Positions 6,173-10,497 of a stretch of 10,497 nucleotides of DNA are shown piece by piece. The position numbers were made by a program, and so were the translations under genes. Under the pieces are notes generated by a model. The model saw only the letters and a list, made by a program, of their open reading frames with translations, did no database searches and was not told the DNA's origin. Source of the DNA: an uncultured Planctomycetaceae bacterium. GTDB taxonomy: Bacteria; Planctomycetota; Planctomycetia; Pirellulales; Pirellulaceae. Position 1 is the first letter of the stretch; the number at the start of each line of letters is the position of its first letter. Location: assembly GCA_937967755.1 (NCBI GenBank), contig CALBTA010000583.1:1-10497 (forward strand). The letters run 5' to 3'.

Positions 6173-7326
6173 AGGAAGATCTTCCCACGACCGACGGCCA
6201 GTTTTCCGAAGCGCGTGTGAAGCTGCGCCGTGGTTGGCGGCGAACGCAGCATACGTTTCGCCACGTGCTGGAAAGGCCGGCGTTTCGTGCTTGCCTGGCG
6301 ATTCTGGCTTTGGCGGCGCTCTGTGCGTTCTTGTTGAACCAGTGGGAACGCCGGTACGCCGTGGGCAAGGACGATGCCGGTCAAATCGTTCGCCTGGGCG
6401 CCGACGGGCCTTACGGCACCATGCCCAAGACGGTGCGCAACGTAACGGTATTTTTGTTCAGCGGCTTCGACGCCGACCAACCGAGGACCGATGTAGGCTT
6501 CGCCCTGGCGATGGTGTGTTTGTTCTTGGGCTTTGGCATCTTGGCGCTGATGACGGGCGATTTGGCATCGCTGCTGGTCACCGCCGCGATGACCAACCGG
6601 GGGCTTCGGCGTGTGCGGTCGCGCAACCACATCGTGCTTTGCGGTTGGCACGACACGGCCCAGTCGCTGGTGCAACAACTGATTGCCCGCCAGCGCAACC
6701 CGCGGCGCGAAATTGTCGTCGTCGATGAACATACCGAAGAGGTGCGCGTACACGACCCCGATGTGCATCTAGTTCGCGGCGATCCGACGAGTTTGGAAAC
6801 GCTAGAGCGAGCCGGTGCCGCGCGAGCGCATGCGGCGATCATCCCGCTCGATCAGAATTTGCCTGAAGACATTCAAGATTCGCGTAGCACGTTGGCCGCT
6901 CTGGCGATCCGCTCGATCAACCAGGAGATTTACACTTGCGTCGAAGTCTTGCGGCCGCACAACAAACGGCACATCCAGCGAACCGGCGTGGACGAAGTGG
7001 TGTGCCTGGGTAATTTCAGCCGGACGCTGATTACCTCGGCCGCGGTCTCGCACGGGCTTTCGCAATTGCTGTCTGACATTCTCACATTCAACCGCGGCAG
7101 CGAAATTTACCGCGTTGGCATGCCCGACTCGCTGGCCGGCCGAACGTTTCGTTGGTTGTTGAAGGAACTGAACGATCGGGCGGGCGTCGTGCTGCTTTCA
7201 GTCGAACGCGAAGGGACCATGCACACCAACCCGCAAGGCGAGTTCAAGCTGGCTGCCGGCGACCGGCTGTTCGTGTTAGCTTCGTTCCACCCTGACAACA
7301 TTGAGGAACTGATCGACGATCCTTAA
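6169..7326 (+). CDS. Two-helix ion channel-like membrane protein with C-terminal RCK domain (CASTOR/POLLUX-like)
   Basis: This is a 385-residue protein. After a basic N-terminus come TM1 (about 40-58), a loop with a likely pore helix (85-97) and TM2 (about 110-140). The segment S98-G-F-D-A-D-Q-P105 aligns in length with the potassium filter V-G-Y-G-D-x-x-P but lacks the second Gly, so ion selectivity cannot be inferred. Residues 152-385 form an RCK module: 'RNHIVLCGWHDTAQSLV', 'EIVVVDEH', 'LVRGDPTSLETLERA', 'AAIIPLD', 'IYTCVEVLRP', then 'ISAAVSHGLSQLLSDIL'-like TrkA_C sequence and 'LAAGDRLFVLAS'. The 'CGW' Rossmann motif instead of GxGxxG is typical of CASTOR/POLLUX relatives. Its ATG overlaps the upstream stop as ATGA, and no SD precedes it, so it probably depends on translational coupling with the broken upstream gene. 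It ends 6 bp from a convergent gene. Confidence 0.82.
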   Translation: MKEDLPTTDGQFSEARVKLRRGWRRTQHTFRHVLERPAFRACLAILALAALCAFLLNQWERRYAVGKDDAGQIVRLGADGPYGTMPKTVRNVTVFLFSGFDADQPRTDVGFALAMVCLFLGFGILALMTGDLASLLVTAAMTNRGLRRVRSRNHIVLCGWHDTAQSLVQQLIARQRNPRREIVVVDEHTEEVRVHDPDVHLVRGDPTSLETLERAGAARAHAAIIPLDQNLPEDIQDSRSTLAALAIRSINQEIYTCVEVLRPHNKRHIQRTGVDEVVCLGNFSRTLITSAAVSHGLSQLLSDILTFNRGSEIYRVGMPDSLAGRTFRWLLKELNDRAGVVLLSVEREGTMHTNPQGEFKLAAGDRLFVLASFHPDNIEELIDDP

Positions 7327-7332
7327 CACCGG

Positions 7333-7671
7333 CTAGGTCATCGAAGCGATGACGTTCTTCAATTCGGCGGATGAGATGTCCATGGCGACCGCCGCCGATG
7401 CGCAGAGGTCTTTCTCGATGCCGGCTAGCTCGCCGTCGATGGCCATCATTTTGATGATCTCGCGGAGCACTTCCAGGCAACCTTCCTTGGTGGGTGGAAC
7501 GGTGAAGTCGCGGCGGTTGCCCATCGCGTTTTGAATCGCCTCGGTCGCTTCCTCCTCCGAGATGCCCCAGTTCACCGCACGTTGAGCGAGGTACCCGGCC
7601 TCTTCGTCGGTAATCTTCCCATCGACGGCGGCCATCACCACCAGGTTGTTGAACAGATCGACACGGTTCAT
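7333..7671 (-). CDS. TerB-like (tellurite resistance TerB family) protein
   Basis: This is a 112-residue all-helical cytoplasmic protein. It has the two acidic half-repeats of the TerB fold: 'MAAVDGKITDEEAGYL' (residues 13-28) and 'MMAIDGELAGIEKDL' (75-89), each with D-G-x-[IL]-x3-E spacing that could bind a divalent metal. AAAGGA about 8 nt before the ATG at 7671 supports the start. TerB-like domains occur widely outside tellurite operons, often as stress or membrane-associated modules. Nothing here (no TerC, TerD or TerZ neighbour) supports tellurite resistance. It lies 92 bp downstream of moeA on the same strand and converges on the channel gene with only 6 bp between stops. Confidence 0.82.
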   Translation of the reverse strand: MNRVDLFNNLVVMAAVDGKITDEEAGYLAQRAVNWGISEEEATEAIQNAMGNRRDFTVPPTKEGCLEVLREIIKMMAIDGELAGIEKDLCASAAVAMDISSAELKNVIASMT

Positions 7672-7736
7672 CGCGGCATTCCTTTACATGTTCGTTCATT
7701 GGCACACGCCAGCAAAGTATAAGACCAACCGCCTGC

Positions 7737-7764
7737 GTGGAACAAGTCTCCAGACTTGTTCCAC
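7737..7764. repeat. Perfect 13-bp hairpin at the moeA 3' end
   Basis: GTGGAACAAGTCT (7737-7749) and AGACTTGTTCCAC (7752-7764) are exact complements with a 2-nt spacer, so the real loop is a few bases larger. The last base is also the last base of the moeA stop codon. No T-tract follows in the moeA direction. It could be a dispersed palindromic repeat, an mRNA 3'-end stabiliser, or a weak terminator before the TerB-like gene. Confidence 0.75.
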
Positions 7765-9050
7765 TAGTCATCGAATCGATAGGCTTCCACCACATCGCCC
7801 GCAGTGTAGCTGTTTTTCCCGGCCGGGAAATAGATCAAACAGTCGGCTTGGGCGAGCGTCGCCAAATCAGCCGAACCTTGCCACGGCAACGGTGTTGCCA
7901 CCGGCAGTCCACCGCTTGCGGCTTCGCCGTTTGTGATTGCCGCCGGAAAATAAACCGGCCGGTCACCCCGTTGCTGATGAGCTTGTGAAAGCCGTGCATG
8001 AACCATCGGCAGAGCAACATCGCCAGCGCCGCGCAGCTTCTCAATTGCCGCGCGGGCGAACAATTCGAAACAGACCAGGCTGCTGACCGGGTTGCCGGGC
8101 AGGCCAAAGACTAAGGTCTTTCGGCCATCGCTCTCATGAACCCCGAACCACATCGGCTTGCCGGGTTTCAGGTTCACCTTGTGGAAGATCTGCTCAACAC
8201 CAGCGTCAGCCAGCACTTTGGGAATCAGATCAAGCACTCCAGCGGATACACCGCCGGAGAGAATCAAAATGTCGTGGGTCAAACCTTCGGCGACCAGCCG
8301 GCGAATGTCACCTTCCTCATCGCGGGCGATGCCCAGGTCTTTGACGATGCCGCCGGCCCGCCGGGCCAGGGCGACCAGCATTGGGTTGTTGCTGTTGCGA
8401 ATCTGACCAGGGCCGGGTTTCTTATCAGGTGTGACCAGTTCATCGCCGCTGGTCATCACCGCGACCGATGGCCGGGCGAAGACGTCAACTCCCGTTCGCC
8501 CCACTTCCGAAAGGAGACCGATTTCAATGGGGCGCAGCGTCGTGCCTTTGGATAAAACCTGTTGCCCAACCGCCAGCGATGTAGCCTTGGGCAGAATGTT
8601 CTCGCCAGCGCTGGGAAGGTCAGCACAAGAGATTCGCACCGTTCCAATCGATTCGCCTGACGGGTCGGCTTGGAATTCAGTCCGTTCCACCATGACCACC
8701 GCGCTGGCCCCAGCGGGAATTGGTGCGCCGGTCATGATCCGCGAAGCCTTGCCCGAGGCCAATGTCTTGGAGGGAACGGTTCCCGCGGTCACCTCTTCGA
8801 TGACTTGCAATTCCACGTGTGACGATGAAGGGCCATCGCCACCGGTGAGATTGTCCCCGTGCAACGCAAACCCATCCATCATCGCCTTGTCGTGCGGCGG
8901 CGAATCGATGTCGCTGGTGACGTCTTCGGCAAGAATTCGCCCTAACGCGTCCGGCGTTTCACTTTGGCCTGAGAGAACTGGCACGCGAACGGCACGTCCG
9001 GCGCGCGTTTGATCAAGCACAAACTGTAAGGCTTCATTGATAGAAATCAT
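7764..9050 (-). CDS. moeA: Molybdopterin molybdenumtransferase MoeA
   Basis: This is a 428-residue protein, close to the normal length of about 400-420. MoeA inserts molybdate into adenylylated molybdopterin, the last step of molybdenum cofactor synthesis in the cytoplasm. Motifs in order are 'SPPHDKAMMDGFAL' (50-63; usual 'SPFDxSAMDGYA'), 'RIMTGAPIPAGASAVVMVE' (104-122), 'SAGENILPKA' (147-156), 'MTSGDELVTP' (199-208), 'IRNSNNPML' (217-225), 'ILSGGVSAGVLDLIP' (263-277), 'KVNLKPGKPMWFG' (291-303) and 'VFGLPGNPVSSLVCFEL' (314-330), followed by the C-terminal MoeA domain IV. The Glu of E. coli 'AEVPV' is replaced ('TGVDV'), which also varies in other homologues. No other moa/mob gene is in the window. 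The ATG at 9050 has only a weak purine-rich site upstream. A hairpin separates it from the preceding gene by 51 bp, and the two may share a transcript. Confidence 0.95.
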   Translation of the reverse strand: MISINEALQFVLDQTRAGRAVRVPVLSGQSETPDALGRILAEDVTSDIDSPPHDKAMMDGFALHGDNLTGGDGPSSSHVELQVIEEVTAGTVPSKTLASGKASRIMTGAPIPAGASAVVMVERTEFQADPSGESIGTVRISCADLPSAGENILPKATSLAVGQQVLSKGTTLRPIEIGLLSEVGRTGVDVFARPSVAVMTSGDELVTPDKKPGPGQIRNSNNPMLVALARRAGGIVKDLGIARDEEGDIRRLVAEGLTHDILILSGGVSAGVLDLIPKVLADAGVEQIFHKVNLKPGKPMWFGVHESDGRKTLVFGLPGNPVSSLVCFELFARAAIEKLRGAGDVALPMVHARLSQAHQQRGDRPVYFPAAITNGEAASGGLPVATPLPWQGSADLATLAQADCLIYFPAGKNSYTAGDVVEAYRFDD

Positions 9051-9061
9051 GATGCATCTCG

Positions 9062-9090
9062 CTCGTTCCCACGCAGAGTGTGGGAACGAG
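9062..9090. repeat. 11-bp hairpin CTCGTTCCCAC / GTGGGAACGAG between two genes
   Basis: The arms are 9062-9072 and 9080-9090 with a 7-nt loop. It fills the 51-bp gap between the cysteine-repeat gene and moeA, 11 nt before the moeA start. The core 'GTTCCCACG' recurs at 4559-4567. The type of palindrome is one I associate with highly repeated planctomycete intergenic sequence. Folded in mRNA it could hinder moeA translation or mark an RNA processing site. Confidence 0.7.
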
Positions 9091-9101
9091 TACGCATAAA
9101 C

Positions 9102-10406
9102 TCAACCCAACAACTCTTCCCGCTGCCCGCTGGGAAGTTCCGACCAGCTTGTTACGACGCGGCCGCTGGTCGCGATGTGTTTCACCTCCAGCGACTGCTT
9201 GTCCACCACCAACAGCAGCCGGCGCACCCAACTGCTGGCCAGCAACAGGTAATTGGCGTCGGTCTCCGCAATTTTCCAAGACGACCAGCGGTCGAGCTTC
9301 GGGTATTCGTCCAGCAACCGGGCCATCCGCGGATCGTCCTTGCGCACCGCACTAAGCGACCGGCAAGCGCTGCAGCGCCCGCCCTTGACGGCATCCGGGG
9401 CAGCTGTTTGACTGCACTGTGAACATTCGACTAGCTCGGATTGAAGCACCCGCACGCCGCTGGCGCTGCACGCCGTAAGGTGTTCAGGAAGCACGCGCTT
9501 GCCCGTTGCGGCGCAGGTTTCAACTTCGGTGATCAACACCCGGCGGCCCGATTCTTCACAGGCGACGATGCCTTCGGCCGCGGCGATGCGGCCGTCGTCA
9601 GTTACACCCAGGCGGTAGGATTGCTGGCGCGACAACGGGCACTTGTAGGCGGGCGGTTGCGACGTTCCTTCGGCGAGCAACCGTGCCCAACCCTCGAACG
9701 GTAAGTGAACGGTTTGATCACCCGACTCGAACGCCAGCTTTCCTTCGGCATGTTTGCACCAAATAAGCGCAGCGGCAATCGGTTCTGCAGGCCCGAGATG
9801 CCTGCGCGCGGCGGTGATGGCCGATTCTACGTCGCTGCTGGAAATCGAGGGCGGGCGATCCTCAAGCGGTGTGATATCGTCCAAATGCAAGCCGGCAACC
9901 AGGTCGTCTTCAAGCGGCGCACCGTTGCGGTCGAAGTAGTGGTGCTTTAGCGGCGAGGCATTGTTGCGATCGTCGCCGGGCGAAGCAGTCAGCCGAAGTA
10001 CCGGCACGTCTTTCAACATGCAGCCCGCCAAATGGATATGCCCGTCGGCAAACCCGTAGTGGGCGAACAGTTTGGCCGAAATCTCATGCACGCTGGCGGG
10101 CTGCTTGCTGGGCACGGCGTGTACCGCTGGGCCCGCGGCTTGCAGTTGAGACGTGGCCCAGCGAAACAGTTCGGACCCGACATCGGCAGCCAGCACATTA
10201 TCGGCCGCCGCCTGTCCGTTGGACGAGGTCTGGAACAGCAGTGTTTCCTTGCCCTGCCAACGATCGCGCAGCGCCTCCGGCAAGCTGGCTTCGCAAACCC
10301 CGCCATCTTGCGGGTTCAACCGGCAGCGCAGCGCAGTCAGCGCCCACTGCGTAAAACTCGCAGCGTCTTCAGAATGTGAATCGGGTTGAGGCTGGCTGTC
10401 AGACAC
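9102..10406 (-). CDS. Cysteine-repeat protein of unknown function
   Basis: This is a 434-residue soluble protein of no family that I can name. Residues 1-60 are polar. The middle contains 'HYGFADGHIHLAGCMLKDVPVLRL' (117-139) and an alpha/beta region to about 245. Residues 283-328 hold three exact 15-residue repeats of the form C-x2-[ST]-G-x-R-V-L: Cys283, Cys298, Cys313, ending at Cys328. Cys328-x2-Cys331 and Cys345-x2-Cys348 then form a possible four-Cys zinc site. Cys256 in 'YKCPLSRQQSYRLG' may be a degenerate first repeat. The C-terminus (375-420) looks like a compact domain ('NYLLLASSWVRRLLLVVDK'). The start is a GTG at 10406 without a clear SD; an in-frame stop lies a few dozen bases upstream and no better start was seen. 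It is upstream of moeA on the same strand. The 91 bp beyond it show no gene. Confidence 0.8.
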   Translation of the reverse strand: MSDSQPQPDSHSEDAASFTQWALTALRCRLNPQDGGVCEASLPEALRDRWQGKETLLFQTSSNGQAAADNVLAADVGSELFRWATSQLQAAGPAVHAVPSKQPASVHEISAKLFAHYGFADGHIHLAGCMLKDVPVLRLTASPGDDRNNASPLKHHYFDRNGAPLEDDLVAGLHLDDITPLEDRPPSISSSDVESAITAARRHLGPAEPIAAALIWCKHAEGKLAFESGDQTVHLPFEGWARLLAEGTSQPPAYKCPLSRQQSYRLGVTDDGRIAAAEGIVACEESGRRVLITEVETCAATGKRVLPEHLTACSASGVRVLQSELVECSQCSQTAAPDAVKGGRCSACRSLSAVRKDDPRMARLLDEYPKLDRWSSWKIAETDANYLLLASSWVRRLLLVVDKQSLEVKHIATSGRVVTSWSELPSGQREELLG

Positions 10407-10497
10407 AGGCGCTGGCCACGTGCGCGCTGGAATAAGGAACCGGAGTAGCAGTATTCAGTTTACCGACAACAGCACCCACTGCCTACGCCGGCTCGCC

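Noticed and set aside
6160..6768. Minus-strand ORF of 202 codons inside the channel gene
   Set aside because: The plus-strand reading has clear RCK motifs and membrane helices; the antisense product has none.
7333..7671. Tellurite-resistance gene
   Set aside because: Only the TerB fold is present, with no TerC, TerD, TerE or TerZ neighbour, so resistance is not supported.

Overview
The window looks like a piece of a planctomycete chromosome, most likely from the Pirellulales. The grounds are a DUF1552 secreted protein, a small DUF3467 protein, a short 'FSLFGMLSLVTL' membrane protein, GC-rich coding sequence, and repeat-rich intergenic gaps full of short perfect hairpins. This placement is inferred from gene content; no search was run.

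Layout. The left edge holds the C-terminal two thirds of a DUF1552 protein (+). It converges on a PA0069-type radical SAM gene (-), which is divergent from a DUF3467 gene (+). A 323-bp convergent gap (2567-2889) carries four copies of a hairpin repeat, two in each orientation, whose stems differ but stay paired. On the minus strand follow a predicted lipoprotein with a PsbP/Mog1-like C-terminal domain and, upstream of it, a 72-residue two-helix membrane protein. Positions 4404-5466 form a 1.06-kb gap with one strong sigma70-type promoter, a cluster of TGGTGA/TCACCA motifs, several hairpins and at most one small ORF.

The centre is a two-gene plus-strand unit. The first gene encodes a soluble NAD-binding RCK protein (TrkA_N plus TrkA_C) and is broken by a frameshift. 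The second encodes a membrane protein with two helices, an atypical pore loop and the same RCK module. Their reading frames overlap by ATGA. Alignment of the two paralogues places the lesion at 5866-5873 and sizes it as a net loss of 11 nt. Together they suggest a CASTOR/POLLUX- or MthK-like ion channel with a separately encoded gating-ring subunit.

The right third is a minus-strand series. A cysteine-repeat protein of unknown function comes first, then moeA (molybdenum cofactor synthesis), then a TerB-like protein that converges on the channel gene with a 6-bp gap. Perfect hairpins lie directly before and after moeA. No tRNA, rRNA, CRISPR array or recognisable transposase was seen.
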